Counted from the stretch's first letter, positions 1-7,540 are shown. The stretch: 10,361 nucleotides of DNA from Gemmatimonadota bacterium (GCA_019240375.1 JAFAYN010000207.1:1-10361); one strand, 5' to 3'. Numbers and translations: made by a program. The notes: generated by a model not told the origin, from the sequence alone.

Positions 1-1
1 G

Positions 2-163
2 CCCACGCAGGTGGAGATCACCACCGAGCCGGTGAAGGCGGAGGCGCGGAAGTCGGAGCACGCCCGGGCGTCGCGCGACCAGTTCGCCCAGCGCGGGAGC
101 TTCTGGTGGGTGGTGGGGGTGATCGTGGTGGCCGGGGTGATCCTGGCCGTGATCCTGGACTGA
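2..163 (+). CDS. C-terminal fragment of an unidentified membrane-anchored protein
   Basis: An open frame enters from the left edge and ends at TGA 161-163, giving 53 visible residues. The first two thirds are charged and hydrophilic (ITTEPVKAEARKSEHARAS). The last 20 or so form one hydrophobic helix (FWWVVGVIVVAGVILAVILD) that runs to the C-terminus. The end of the protein is therefore probably embedded in the cytoplasmic membrane with almost nothing beyond it, like a tail anchor. No catalytic or family motif is visible, so I assign no function. The frame has the same high-GC third-position bias as the downstream genes. A 12-bp hairpin follows directly, which suggests that the transcript ends there and that the kinase downstream is a separate unit. 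The call as a real gene rests on the frame and the helix; the true N-terminus is outside the window. Confidence 0.6.
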   Translation, partial: PTQVEITTEPVKAEARKSEHARASRDQFAQRGSFWWVVGVIVVAGVILAVILD

Positions 164-170
164 GGGCGTG

Positions 171-199
171 CGGGGCCCCGGCGCCTTGCCGGGGCCCCG
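171..199 (+). terminator. GC-rich hairpin after the first gene
   Basis: A perfect 12-bp inverted repeat (CGGGGCCCCGGC / GCCGGGGCCCCG) has a 5-nt loop, GCCTT, and begins 7 nt after the stop codon. There is no T tract after it, so it could be a U-less terminator or a 3'-end stabiliser. The rest of the gap up to 265 is C-rich with nothing else recognisable. Confidence 0.5.
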
Positions 200-265
200 G
201 CTCCCGCGTACTCTTCCGCCCTCGCGCTCCCGCCGCGCCGCCCACCTCCCCCGTCTCGCCCTGAC

Positions 266-2002
266 ATGAGCACCAACGGCGGACCCCCGGGGCCCACGAG
301 GCCCGCCCGGGCGCTCCCGCTCTCGGACGCCCGGCTCCCCGAGCCGCGCCGCATCCTCTCGTGGCTCTACGTGGGGCGCCTCTGCCTGGCGGCCGCCATC
401 TTCCTGGCCGTCCTCCTGGCGTGGCGCGACGCGCCCCCGGGGACCACCCTGGCCGCCACCCTGATCCTGGTCCTGAGCGGGGTCTTCACCACCGGGTCGT
501 TCTGGTGGTCGCACCTGGCGCGGCACCCGCTGGGGAAGAACTTCCTGTACGGGCAGGTGGTCTTCGACGTGGTGCTGGTCACCTGGGTGGTGCACCTCAC
601 CGGGGGGACGCAGAGCGCCTTCGCGCCGCTGTACATCCTGGTGATCTGCGCGGCGGCGGTCCTCCTCCCCATCCTGGGCGGGATCCTGATCGGCCTGTTC
701 GCCAGCCTCCTGTACTTCGCCGACATGGCGCTGGGCCCGCCCGGCTCGATGGACGTCGGCGCCCTCCTGCAGATCGGGCTGTTCACCACCGTTGCGCTGG
801 TCACGGGATACCTGGGCGACCGCCTGCGCCAGACCGGCGCGGTGCTGGGGGAGCTGGAAACGGAGCTGCGCCTCCTCCGCCTGGACACCGACGACATCCT
901 GGGGAGCATCCACACCGCCATCCTGACCGTGGACGGCCGGGGGCGCCTGCTGTACCTCAACCCCGCCGCCTCCGAGATCCTGGAGCTGGCGCCGCACCAG
1001 TGGCTGGGGAAGCCGGTGCTGGAAAAGCTGGACGGGGTGGCCGAGGGATTGGGCGAGGTGATCCGCCGCTCGGCGCAGGAGCGGATCGCCATCCGCCGCT
1101 ACGAGACGACGGAGGACGGCGACGGCGGCACCATCCTGGGGGTGAGCACCACGCTGATGGAGCGGGGCACCCCGGAGGGACCCACCGTGACGGCCATCTT
1201 CCAGGACATCACCGAGCGGAAGCGCATGGAGGCGCTGCGCCGCCGCGCCGAGCGGCTGGAAGCCGTGGCCGAGCTGAGCGCCTCGCTGGCGCACGAGATC
1301 AAGAACCCGCTCGCCTCCATCCGCAGCGCGGTGGAGCAGCTCGCGGGGGGCGGGATCGACCAGGAGGACAAGGACGTCCTGGAGGGGCTGGTGATCCGCG
1401 AGTCGGACCGCCTGAGCCGGCTCCTGGCCGAGTTCATCGACTTCGCGCGGGTCCGCGTCCGCGACACCGCGCCGGTGCGGCTGCGCGAGGTGGTGCGCCA
1501 CGTGGTGGACCTGGTGCGCGCCCACCCGGAGAGCGCGGGCGTCGCCGTCCGCATCGAGGTCGCGGACGGGGTGGCGCCGGTCGTGCAGGGGGACGAGGAC
1601 CTGCTGCACCGTGCCGTGCTGAACCTGGTGCTCAACGGCGCGCAGTGGGCGGGCCCCGGCGGCGAGGTGGCGGTGGCGCTGGACCTGGTGCAGTCCGACA
1701 TCCTGGCGCCGGAGCTGGGGATCTCGCAGCTGGCGCGGCTGCGGGTGTCCGACACCGGCCCGGGCGTCCCCCCGGAGGACGTGGACCACGTCTTCGACCC
1801 GTTCTTCACCGCGCGCCCCGGCGGAACGGGGCTGGGGCTGGCGATGGTGCAGCGTGCGGTGGACGCCCACGGCGGAGCGGTGTTCGTGGACGCCGCCCGG
1901 GCGCACGGCGACCACGGCGCCACCTTCGTGATGTACCTCCCGGTGCTGGTCCCCGAGGCGGAAGCGACGACCCCGAACGACACAGGAGTACCCCCGCAGT
2001 GA
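266..2002 (+). CDS. PilS-like membrane sensor histidine kinase (6 TM, PAS, HisKA, HATPase)
   Basis: A 578-residue two-component sensor that autophosphorylates on histidine and should phosphorylate the adjacent NtrC-type regulator. About six hydrophobic segments lie within residues 33-182 with very short loops, so the sensor is probably intramembrane rather than periplasmic. A PAS domain follows at about 208-315 and ends in the typical FQDITERKR. The HisKA H box [11 protein letters not shown] carries the phospho-acceptor His343. The HATPase domain has the N box (Asn453/Asn457), G1 DTGPG (496-500), F box FDPFFT (510-515) and G2 GGTGLGLAM (519-527), so all catalytic motifs are present. The order six TM-PAS-HisKA next to an NtrC-type activator matches PilS, which controls type IV pilin genes. 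No pilus gene is in view, so the symbol is withheld; NtrB/AtoS-like kinases are the alternative. ATG 266 has no clear Shine-Dalgarno. The stop overlaps the regulator start by 3 nt within GTGA. Confidence 0.9.
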   Translation: MSTNGGPPGPTRPARALPLSDARLPEPRRILSWLYVGRLCLAAAIFLAVLLAWRDAPPGTTLAATLILVLSGVFTTGSFWWSHLARHPLGKNFLYGQVVFDVVLVTWVVHLTGGTQSAFAPLYILVICAAAVLLPILGGILIGLFASLLYFADMALGPPGSMDVGALLQIGLFTTVALVTGYLGDRLRQTGAVLGELETELRLLRLDTDDILGSIHTAILTVDGRGRLLYLNPAASEILELAPHQWLGKPVLEKLDGVAEGLGEVIRRSAQERIAIRRYETTEDGDGGTILGVSTTLMERGTPEGPTVTAIFQDITERKRMEALRRRAERLEAVAELSASLAHEIKNPLASIRSAVEQLAGGGIDQEDKDVLEGLVIRESDRLSRLLAEFIDFARVRVRDTAPVRLREVVRHVVDLVRAHPESAGVAVRIEVADGVAPVVQGDEDLLHRAVLNLVLNGAQWAGPGGEVAVALDLVQSDILAPELGISQLARLRVSDTGPGVPPEDVDHVFDPFFTARPGGTGLGLAMVQRAVDAHGGAVFVDAARAHGDHGATFVMYLPVLVPEAEATTPNDTGVPPQ

Positions 2003-3365
2003 GCGAAGCCGCGAAGATCCTCGTCATCGACGACGAGACCGCCATCATCGACACCCTGCGCATCCTGCTGAAGCGCGAGGGGTTCGAGGTACACACCGCC
2101 ATCGGCGGGAGGGAGGGGCTGGAGCGCCTGGGCGAGGTCCGCCCCGACGTGGTGCTGTCGGATGTGCGGATGCCGGGGGTGGGAGGGCTGGAGATCCTGA
2201 TGGCCGCCCGGGAGCTGGACCCCACCCTCCCGGTGATCCTGATGACGGCGCAGGCGTCGCTCCAGACGGCGATCCGCGCGGTCAACGAGGGCGCCTTCTA
2301 CTACATCCAGAAGCCCTTCGCCAACGACGAGCTGGTCGCCATCTGTCGACGCGCCGCCGAGTCGCGACAGCTCAAGGTGGAGAACCAGGCGCTCAAGAGC
2401 GAGATCCGCCGGCGCGACCGCTCCGACACCATCCGCCCCATCGGCAAGAGCCGGCGCTTCCTGGACGTGCTGCGCATGGCCGAGACGGTGGCTCCCACCG
2501 ACTCCACGGTGCTGATCACCGGCGAGTCGGGGACGGGGAAGGAAGTGCTGTCGCGCTACCTGCACGAGCGCTCGGAGCGCGTCGACGGCCCGTTCGTCTC
2601 CATCAACTGCGGCGCCCTCCCGGAAACGCTGCTGGAGTCCGAATTGTTCGGGCACGTGAAGGGCTCCTTCACCGGCGCGGTGCGCGACAAGCAGGGGCTG
2701 TTCGTGGCGGCGCGCGGCGGGACCTTCTTCCTGGACGAGGTGGGAGAGATGTCCCCCGCCATCCAGGTCAAGCTCCTCCGCGCGCTGCAGGAGCGGGAGG
2801 TGATCCCGGTGGGGGCCACGGAGACGATCCCGGTGGACGTGCGGATCATCGCCGCCACCAACAAGGACCTGGAGGAGGAGATCCGCCGCGGCAACTTCCG
2901 CAGCGACCTGTACTACCGCCTCAACGTGATCACCCTGCTCCTCCCGCCGCTCCGCGACCGCGCCGAGGACGTCCCCATCCTGGCCGACTACTTCCTGCAG
3001 CGCTTCGCCGGGTCGCGGGGCAAGGAGGTCGCGCGCCTTTCCCCGGACGCCCTCGCCGCGCTGCAGGCGTACGAGTGGCCGGGGAACGTGCGCGAGCTGG
3101 AGAACGCCCTGGAAAGAGCGGTGGTGCTCACCCCCGACGGCGAGATCCCCCCTCCGCCTTCCCGACGCGAATCACGGAGCGGGTGGTGGAGCCGCTGGTG
3201 TCGGACCGGCTCCCGCCCAACCCGACGCTGGAGATCATCGAGCGGGCGTACATCTTCTGGGTGCTCCAGTCGGAGGGGGGCAACAAGTCCCGCGCCGCCG
3301 AGGTGCTGGGGATCGATCCGTCCACGCTGTACCGGAAGCTGATGCGCTACGGGATGGAAGCGTAA
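1999..3365 (+). CDS. PilR/NtrC-family sigma54-dependent response regulator, frameshifted before its HTH
   Basis: An enhancer-binding activator that remodels sigma54 RNA polymerase by ATP hydrolysis after phosphorylation by the upstream kinase. GTG 1999 overlaps the kinase stop (GTGA), with AGGAG at 1984-1988, so translation is coupled. Receiver domain: residues 1-120, with acidic pair Asp11/Asp12, phospho-acceptor Asp55, Thr83 and Lys105. AAA+ domain: about 147-370, with Walker A GESGTGKE (175-182), sigma54-contact loop GSFTGA (222-227, the serine variant of GAFTGA) and Walker [11 protein letters not shown]. The Fis-type HTH ([19 protein letters not shown]) is in the -1 frame. The reading frame breaks at the six-C run 3147-3152. 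One extra C restores a continuous 455-residue protein, the usual family length. Read without a shift, the frame ends at 3342 with about 64 unrelated residues and no DNA-binding domain. This could be a base-call error, a true mutation or slippage. The DKQGLF context after GSFTGA resembles PilR. Confidence 0.87.
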
Positions 3366-3382
3366 GACAGGTTACAGGGGAC
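3366..3382 (+). repeat. Post-stop motif, copy 1 (after the sigma54 activator)
   Basis: GACAGGTTACAGGGGAC begins at the first base after the TAA stop. The same motif follows rpoD at 7419 and, on the minus strand, smc at 9843. Its role is unknown. It has internal direct-repeat character (ACAGGTTACAGG). Confidence 0.75.
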
Positions 3383-3409
3383 GGTCTCCGACTGCGGGGC
3401 CCTCACCCC

Positions 3410-3449
3410 GGCGCTTCGCGCCACCCCTCTCCCAATCCTGGGCGAGGGG
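3410..3449 (+). terminator. Double hairpin, probable transcription terminator after the two-component operon
   Basis: There are two adjacent stem-loops: GGCGC-TTC-GCGCC (3410-3422), then CCCCTC-T-CCCA / TGGG-C-GAGGGG (3424-3449) with loop ATCC and a single T/C mismatch. There is no T tract. The second hairpin has the same design and loop context (CCCAAT..TGGG) as the real U-tract terminator after rpoD at 7501-7530, which supports a 3'-end role. Confidence 0.5.
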
Positions 3450-3462
3450 AACGACACGACAG

Positions 3463-3634
3463 GTTCCGCTGTTCGCAGTTCCCGCAGTACCCACCAAATC
3501 TTGGCGGAGGGAGACCAGCGGGGCTGTTTCCGACGGGCTCACTCCGCGGGCGGGGAGACTGCCGGTAGTTTGGCAGGCTCACCGACCCCGCGCAGGAGAC
3601 CGGCCGCAGTTTGGCCGGGCTCCGGAGCGGCCCC
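3463..3634 (+). repeat. Triple-hairpin intergenic element, copy 1 (plus orientation)
   Basis: A leading tract has GTTCC/GTTCG/GTTCCC/GTACCC at 3463, 3471, 3478 and 3487, then a small hairpin CCAA-ATC-TTGG (3494-3504). Three stem-loops follow. H1 3506-3545: outer GGAG-G-GAG / CTC-A-CTCC; the inner stem has two mismatches and the loop is GGCTGTTTC. H2 3551-3584: CGG-G-GAG-A-CTGCC, loop GGTAGTTT, GGCAG-G-CTC-A-CCG. H3 3595-3623: GGAG-A-CCGGCC, loop GCAGTTT, GGCCGG-G-CTCC. The element ends with GGAGCGGCCCC. It lies 3' of the two-component operon, and its last hairpin ends 45 bp before the -35 box of the aldehyde dehydrogenase promoter. The family is not one I recognise. Confidence 0.8.
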
Positions 3635-3668
3635 ACCCCACCATACCCGAAGCAAATCACACCACCGG

Positions 3669-3697
3669 TTGGCAGCAGCACACGGAGCGCGTACATT
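3669..3697 (+). promoter_or_regulatory. Sigma70-type promoter for the aldehyde dehydrogenase
   Basis: TTGGCA (3669-3674) and TACATT (3692-3697) are separated by 17 bp, matching the consensus at 5/6 and 4/6 positions. Transcription would start near 3704, leaving a leader of about 60 nt before ATG 3764. The promoter sits after repeat copy 1, so the repeat would not be in this mRNA. Confidence 0.55.
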
Positions 3698-3763
3698 CAC
3701 CGCATCCGTGACGTAAAAAGCACCCTACCGAGACCTCTCCTGCAACCGACCGGGAAAACGAGC

Positions 3764-5263
3764 ATGGCGGAAAAGCACAAGAACTTCATCGGTGGCGAGT
3801 GGGTGGAGCCCGCCACCGGCGAATACTTCGAGAACCGGAACCCCGCGCGCCAGTCGGACCTGATCGGCCTGTGGCCCCGCTCCGGCAGGGAAGACGTGGA
3901 GCACGCCGTCGCGGCCGCGAAGAAAGGGTTCGAGACCTGGCGCCTGACCCCGGCCCCCGAGCGCGGCGCCATCCTCAAGCAGGTGGGCGACCTGCTGGTG
4001 GAGCGCAAGGACGAGATCGCCCGCGCCGCCACCCGCGAGATGGGGAAGACCGTCGCAGAGACCCGCGGCGACGTGCAGGAGGGGATCGACACCGCCTACT
4101 ATGCCGCCACCGAGGGACGCCGCCTGTTCGGGCACACCGTCCCCTCGGAACTGCGCAGCAAGTGGGCGATGAGCTTCCGCCGCCCCATCGGGATCTGCGG
4201 GCTGATCACCCCGTTCAACTTCCCGCTCGCCATCCCCACCTGGAAGATGTTCCCCGCGCTGGTGTGCGGGAACAGCGTCATCATCAAGCCGGGCGAGGAC
4301 GTCCCCCACACCGTCGAGCTGCTGGTGGAGGTGCTGGAGGAGGCGGGGATCCCGAAGGGGGTCGTCAACCTCGTCCAGGGGTTCGGCGAGGAGGTCGGTG
4401 ACGTGATCGTCCGCCACCCCGACGTCCCGGTGATCTCCTTCACCGGCTCCACGGAGACGGGGAAGATCGTCGGGCGGGTGTGCGGCGAGATGCACAAGCG
4501 CCTGTCGCTGGAGATGGGCGGCAAGAACGCGCAGATCGTCATGGCCGACGCGGACATGGACCTGGCGCTGGACGGGGTGCTGTGGGGCGCCTTCGGGACC
4601 ACCGGACAGCGCTGCACCGCCACCTCGCGCCTCCTCCTCCAGGACGAGATCCACGACCAGTTCGTGGAGAGCCTGACCGCCCGCGCCCGCCAGCTCAAGC
4701 TGGGCTACGGGGCCGACGAAGGGGTGGACGTGGGGCCGCTGGTGAGCGCCGCCTCGCGCGAGAAGGTGGAGCGCTACATGGAGATCGGGCGGCAGGAGGC
4801 CGAGCTGGTGCTGGGCGGCGAGCGCGCCACCGGCGAGGGGCTGGACGACGGCTTCTTCTTCCAGCCGACCATCTTCACCGGGGTGAAGCCCGGCTCGCGG
4901 CTCGCCACCGAGGAGATCTTCGGGCCGGTGCTGTCGGTGATCCGCTTCTCGGACGCGGACGAGGCCTTCCGGATCAACAACGAGGTGAAGTACGGGCTGT
5001 CGAGCTCCGTCTACACCCGCGACGTGAACGTCTCGTTCCGCGCCTTCCAGGAGCTGGACAACGGGATCACCTACGTCAACGCCCCCACCATCGGGGCCGA
5101 GGCGCACCTCCCCTTCGGCGGGGTGAAGCAGACGGGGAACGGCCACCGCGAGGGCGGCTGGGAGGTGTACGAGTTCTACTCCGAGACCAAGGTGGGCTAC
5201 CTGGACTACTCCGGGAAGCTGCAGCGCGCCCAGATCGACAATTACGAAGCCTCCCCCTACTGA
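3764..5263 (+). CDS. NAD(P)-dependent aldehyde dehydrogenase (KGSADH/YcbD-like)
   Basis: A 499-residue cytoplasmic enzyme that oxidises an aldehyde to a carboxylate with NAD(P)+. All hallmarks of the ALDH superfamily are present: PFNFP with oxyanion Asn152, IIKPGE with cofactor-binding Lys175, the FTGSTETG turn at 226-233, general base Glu250 in LEMGGKN, catalytic Cys284 in GQRCTATSR, and EEIFGPVL (383-390), which contacts the nicotinamide ribose. The C-terminal PFGGVKQTGNGHREGG is typical of the group containing alpha-ketoglutaric semialdehyde dehydrogenase and Bacillus YcbD, but the substrate cannot be fixed from sequence. ATG 3764 is chosen because the protein then begins MAEKHKNFIGGEWV, the family's normal start. 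The frame stays open back to 3611, but that part overlaps the promoter and repeat copy 1 and reads as low-quality sequence. The Shine-Dalgarno is weak. The gene is monocistronic: its own promoter is upstream and a palindromic hairpin lies 17 nt downstream. Confidence 0.93.
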   Translation: MAEKHKNFIGGEWVEPATGEYFENRNPARQSDLIGLWPRSGREDVEHAVAAAKKGFETWRLTPAPERGAILKQVGDLLVERKDEIARAATREMGKTVAETRGDVQEGIDTAYYAATEGRRLFGHTVPSELRSKWAMSFRRPIGICGLITPFNFPLAIPTWKMFPALVCGNSVIIKPGEDVPHTVELLVEVLEEAGIPKGVVNLVQGFGEEVGDVIVRHPDVPVISFTGSTETGKIVGRVCGEMHKRLSLEMGGKNAQIVMADADMDLALDGVLWGAFGTTGQRCTATSRLLLQDEIHDQFVESLTARARQLKLGYGADEGVDVGPLVSAASREKVERYMEIGRQEAELVLGGERATGEGLDDGFFFQPTIFTGVKPGSRLATEEIFGPVLSVIRFSDADEAFRINNEVKYGLSSSVYTRDVNVSFRAFQELDNGITYVNAPTIGAEAHLPFGGVKQTGNGHREGGWEVYEFYSETKVGYLDYSGKLQRAQIDNYEASPY

Positions 5264-5280
5264 GGCACCCCCGCCCCGTT

Positions 5281-5310
5281 CTGGTGCACGGACGCGCGTC
5301 CGTGCACCAG
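5281..5310 (+). terminator. Perfect 30-bp palindrome, probable terminator hairpin
   Basis: A fully self-complementary sequence. The 13-nt arm CTGGTGCACGGAC, a GCGC centre and the exact reverse complement form a hairpin with a 4-nt loop. It lies 17 nt after the aldehyde dehydrogenase stop. There is no strong T tract (GCGTTTCCC follows). A transcription terminator is most likely; a dimeric-protein binding site is possible. The rest of the gap to 5524 shows no confident promoter. Confidence 0.6.
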
Positions 5311-5524
5311 GCGTTTCCCTCCCCACGGCGCGGAAACCCCACGCCACGCCTCTGCTCCCGCGGTCCGATTCCTGCGGGCCGGTTCCGGTGTCCGGGCCTC
5401 TTTCGCGCCGGAGCGGGCGGAGGAACGACCCCTTCCCTGCCGTGTAGGAACTCGGGTCCACCCGCCGGATCGGCGTGTTTCCCGCTTCGTCGCTTTCAAG
5501 CGCTCACGGGCGCGTAAGAGTGCC

Positions 5525-6322
5525 ATGGACAGCATCCCTCAGGGCCAGTCCGGAGAGCTTCCCTACCCCCGCATCCCCTCGGAGCGCGTCTTCGAGGAGC
5601 ACCGCCGGCTCGCGGAAGAGAGCCGCGGCTCCATCTCGACGGGGCGGTGGATGTGGGAGTGGGTCAAGGCGATCTCCACGGCGATCCTCCTTTTCCTGGT
5701 GGTGCGCACCTTCGTGGTGGAAGCCTTCAAGATCCCCACGGGGTCGATGGAGCGGACGCTCCTGGTGGGCGACTTCCTCCTGGTGAACAAGGCGGTGTAC
5801 GGGGCCGAGGTCCCCTACACGCACACGCACCTCCCGGCGTTCTCGGAGCCGTCGCGCGGGGACGTGATCGTCTTCCTCCCGCCGCACGACCCCACCAAGA
5901 ACTACGTCAAGCGGCTGATCGGCCTCCCCGGCGACACGCTGGAGATGCACGACAAGGTGCTGTATCTCGACGGCAAGCCGCAGCCCGAGCCGTACGTGCG
6001 GCACATCGACCCGATCACCGACCCGGGAGACCCGCAGATGATGTGGCAGCTCTCCTACCTGGCCGGCGGCGAGGGCGCGCAGCGCTACTACCACCCGACG
6101 CGCGACAACTGGGGCCCCATCGTGGTGCCGCCCGGGAAGTACTTCGCGCTGGGCGACAACCGGGACAACTCCGAGGACTCGCGCTACTGGGGCTTCCTGG
6201 ACAAGGAGGCGATCAAGGGACGGCCGATCCTGGTGTACTATTCGTTCGAGCGGGACGTGGCCCACCCCTTCTCGTGGGTGACCGGGGTGCGCTGGACGAG
6301 GATCGGGAGCATGATCCACTAA
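5525..6322 (+). CDS. lepB: Signal peptidase I
   Basis: A 265-residue membrane serine protease that removes signal peptides from Sec- and Tat-exported proteins on the outer face of the cytoplasmic membrane. A cytoplasmic N-terminus of about 45 residues precedes one transmembrane helix (about 47-66). The catalytic Ser74 is in box B, IPTGSMERTL. The general base Lys129 is in box D, YVKRLIGLPGD. Box E, GDNRDNSEDSR (210-220), is intact. The region at about 164-192, between boxes D and E, is the usual variable beta-rich section. Only one TM helix is seen, as in Gram-positive and many other bacterial forms, rather than the two of E. coli LepB. ATG 5525 is preceded by a modest AAGAG; it is the first start in frame that gives a typical N-terminus. 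A 10-bp hairpin follows, and rpoD beyond it has its own promoter, so the two are probably separate units. Confidence 0.95.
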   Translation: MDSIPQGQSGELPYPRIPSERVFEEHRRLAEESRGSISTGRWMWEWVKAISTAILLFLVVRTFVVEAFKIPTGSMERTLLVGDFLLVNKAVYGAEVPYTHTHLPAFSEPSRGDVIVFLPPHDPTKNYVKRLIGLPGDTLEMHDKVLYLDGKPQPEPYVRHIDPITDPGDPQMMWQLSYLAGGEGAQRYYHPTRDNWGPIVVPPGKYFALGDNRDNSEDSRYWGFLDKEAIKGRPILVYYSFERDVAHPFSWVTGVRWTRIGSMIH

Positions 6323-6335
6323 GCGGCCGACCGCT

Positions 6336-6361
6336 CCGACCGGGACAAGCTTCCCGGTCGG
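6336..6361 (+). terminator. Hairpin after lepB
   Basis: A perfect 10-bp stem CCGACCGGGA / TCCCGGTCGG with loop CAAGCT, 13 nt after the lepB stop. There is no U tract. It ends only 4 nt before the -35 box of the rpoD promoter, so it may insulate rpoD from lepB read-through. Confidence 0.5.
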
Positions 6362-6365
6362 GGGG

Positions 6366-6394
6366 TTGACACCTCCGTGCAAGTCGCACATACT
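6366..6394 (+). promoter_or_regulatory. Sigma70-type promoter for rpoD
   Basis: A perfect -35 TTGACA (6366-6371), a 17-bp spacer and CATACT (6389-6394, 4/6 match). Transcription would begin near 6401, giving a long leader of about 155 nt before ATG 6556. This is the best promoter match in the window and is consistent with autoregulation of the primary sigma factor. Confidence 0.65.
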
Positions 6395-6555
6395 CCAACC
6401 GTGATATTGCGTACCTGCGGGATCCCTCCTCCCGTTCGCGCATCTCGTCTCCTTTCCGGCCGGTTCCGTCGCCGCCCAACGTAGCGCCGCTCGGCGCATC
6501 GTGCGCCGGATCCCCCGCGCCCTCTCCTCATCCGTTCCGTCTCCCGGAGCCCCGC

Positions 6556-7413
6556 ATGAGCATCCGCGCCCCCAAGAAGATCTCCGTCGAGTCCGAGTCC
6601 CTGGACCAGTACCTCCGCGAGATCAGCGCGTATCCACTCATCGACCGGGAGGAAGAGGCGAACCTGGCCCGGCGCATCCGCGTCGGGGAGAGCGAAGCCC
6701 TGGAGGCGCTGGTCCGCTCCAACCTCCGCTTCGTGGTCGCGGTCGCCAAGAAGTACCAGAACCAGGGCGTCTCGCTGGCCGACCTGATCAACGAGGGGAA
6801 CATCGGGCTGATCCGGGCGGCGCGGAAGTTCGACGAGACCAAGGGAATCAAGTTCATCTCGTACGCGGTCTGGTGGATCCGTCAGGCGATCCTCCAGGCG
6901 CTCGCCGAGCAGTCGCGCATCGTGCGCGTCCCGCTCAGCCGGGCCGGCGCGGTGCACCGGATCGGGAAGCGTTCGTCGGCGCTGACGCAGGAGCTGGGGC
7001 GTGAGCCGACGCTGGAGGAGATCGCGGGGGAGCTGGACCTCCCCGCCGACGAGATCAGCCACACCCTGGCGATGTCGCAGGTCCACCTCTCGCTCGACGC
7101 GCCGCTGGTGGCGGGAGAGGACGGGCAGCTCCTGGACTACCTGTCGGACCAGGGCTCGGCGGGGCCGGACGAGGAGGTGTACGGGCAGGCGCTGAAGCGC
7201 ACCATCGACGACGCGCTCTCCACCCTGACCGAGCGCGAGGCCAAGGTGCTCCGCCTCTACTTCGGTCTGGGGGACACGGAGCCGATGACGCTGGAGCAGA
7301 TCGGGGAGATGTTCGGGATCACGCGCGAGCGGGTGCGGCAGATCAAGGAAAAGGCGCTGCTCCGCCTGCGGCACCAGTCGCGGGCCCGCTTCCTGGAAAC
7401 GTACCTGACCTGA
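6556..7413 (+). CDS. rpoD: RNA polymerase primary sigma factor (short RpoD/SigA type)
   Basis: A 285-residue sigma70 factor that directs RNA polymerase to housekeeping promoters. Region 1.2 is at about 14-46 (SLDQYLREISAYPLI). Region 2 is at about 50-120 with the core-binding and melting segment (NLRFVVAVAKKYQNQG, DLINEGNIGLI) and -10 recognition helix FISYAVWWIRQAI (100-112). Region 3 is at about 130-200. Region 4 is at about 217-280 with the -35 HTH (TLEQIGEMFGITRERVRQIKEK). There is no region 1.1 and no long non-conserved insert, so the protein is less than half the length of E. coli RpoD. This short form is typical of Bacteroidota and relatives, including Gemmatimonadota, where it is the primary factor. 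A group 2 paralogue cannot be excluded. ATG 6556 has GGAG at 6546-6549, 6 nt upstream. The gene has its own promoter and a Rho-independent terminator downstream. Confidence 0.93.
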   Translation: MSIRAPKKISVESESLDQYLREISAYPLIDREEEANLARRIRVGESEALEALVRSNLRFVVAVAKKYQNQGVSLADLINEGNIGLIRAARKFDETKGIKFISYAVWWIRQAILQALAEQSRIVRVPLSRAGAVHRIGKRSSALTQELGREPTLEEIAGELDLPADEISHTLAMSQVHLSLDAPLVAGEDGQLLDYLSDQGSAGPDEEVYGQALKRTIDDALSTLTEREAKVLRLYFGLGDTEPMTLEQIGEMFGITRERVRQIKEKALLRLRHQSRARFLETYLT

Positions 7414-7418
7414 GAGGG

Positions 7419-7437
7419 GACAGGTTACAGGGGACAG
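7419..7437 (+). repeat. Post-stop motif, copy 2 (after rpoD)
   Basis: GACAGGTTACAGGGGACAG starts 5 nt after the rpoD stop. The bases around it make a direct repeat: GGGGACAG, GTTACA, GGGGACAG. It is identical over 17 bp to the motif after the sigma54 activator at 3366. Confidence 0.75.
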
Positions 7438-7443
7438 CCTGCT

Positions 7444-7461
7444 GGCCTTCGCGCGAGGGCC
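7444..7461 (+). other. Hairpin in the rpoD 3' UTR
   Basis: GGCCTTC-GCGC-GAGGGCC forms a 7-bp stem with one G-T wobble, between the post-stop motif and the terminator. It may protect the mRNA 3' end; the function is not known. Confidence 0.35.
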
Positions 7462-7500
7462 GGCGCCGCACGCCCCCATCCGGCTCGCTTGGGCTCGCCA

Positions 7501-7530
7501 CCTTCCCCCAATTCTGGGGGAAGGCTTTTT
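7501..7530 (+). terminator. Rho-independent terminator of rpoD
   Basis: A perfect 9-bp stem CCTTCCCCC / GGGGGAAGG with a 6-nt loop, AATTCT, followed by CTTTTTG. It is the only classical U-tract terminator in the window. Confidence 0.85.
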
Positions 7531-7540
7531 GTTGTTCGTC

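Noticed and set aside
361..1998. Long second frame inside the kinase gene, continuous with the activator frame.
   Set aside because: It is a GC-rich shadow frame of low-complexity Arg/Gly/Pro/Ala. The kinase frame holds all expected motifs, and the activator starts at GTG 1999.
3555..3700. A sigma54 (-24/-12) promoter target for the activator.
   Set aside because: TGGCA-containing stretches near 3572 and 3670 lack the paired GC/TTGC element at the required spacing. No convincing sigma54 promoter was found in the window by eye.
3611..3763. A 51-residue N-terminal extension of the aldehyde dehydrogenase.
   Set aside because: It overlaps repeat copy 1 and the promoter. The family start is at MAEKHKNFIGG (3764), and the extension has no recognisable targeting or domain features.
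3725..5461. A 578-residue minus-strand frame opposite the aldehyde dehydrogenase.
   Set aside because: It is a shadow frame with repetitive His/Leu/Gly/Ala composition and no motifs, while the plus strand carries a complete conserved enzyme.
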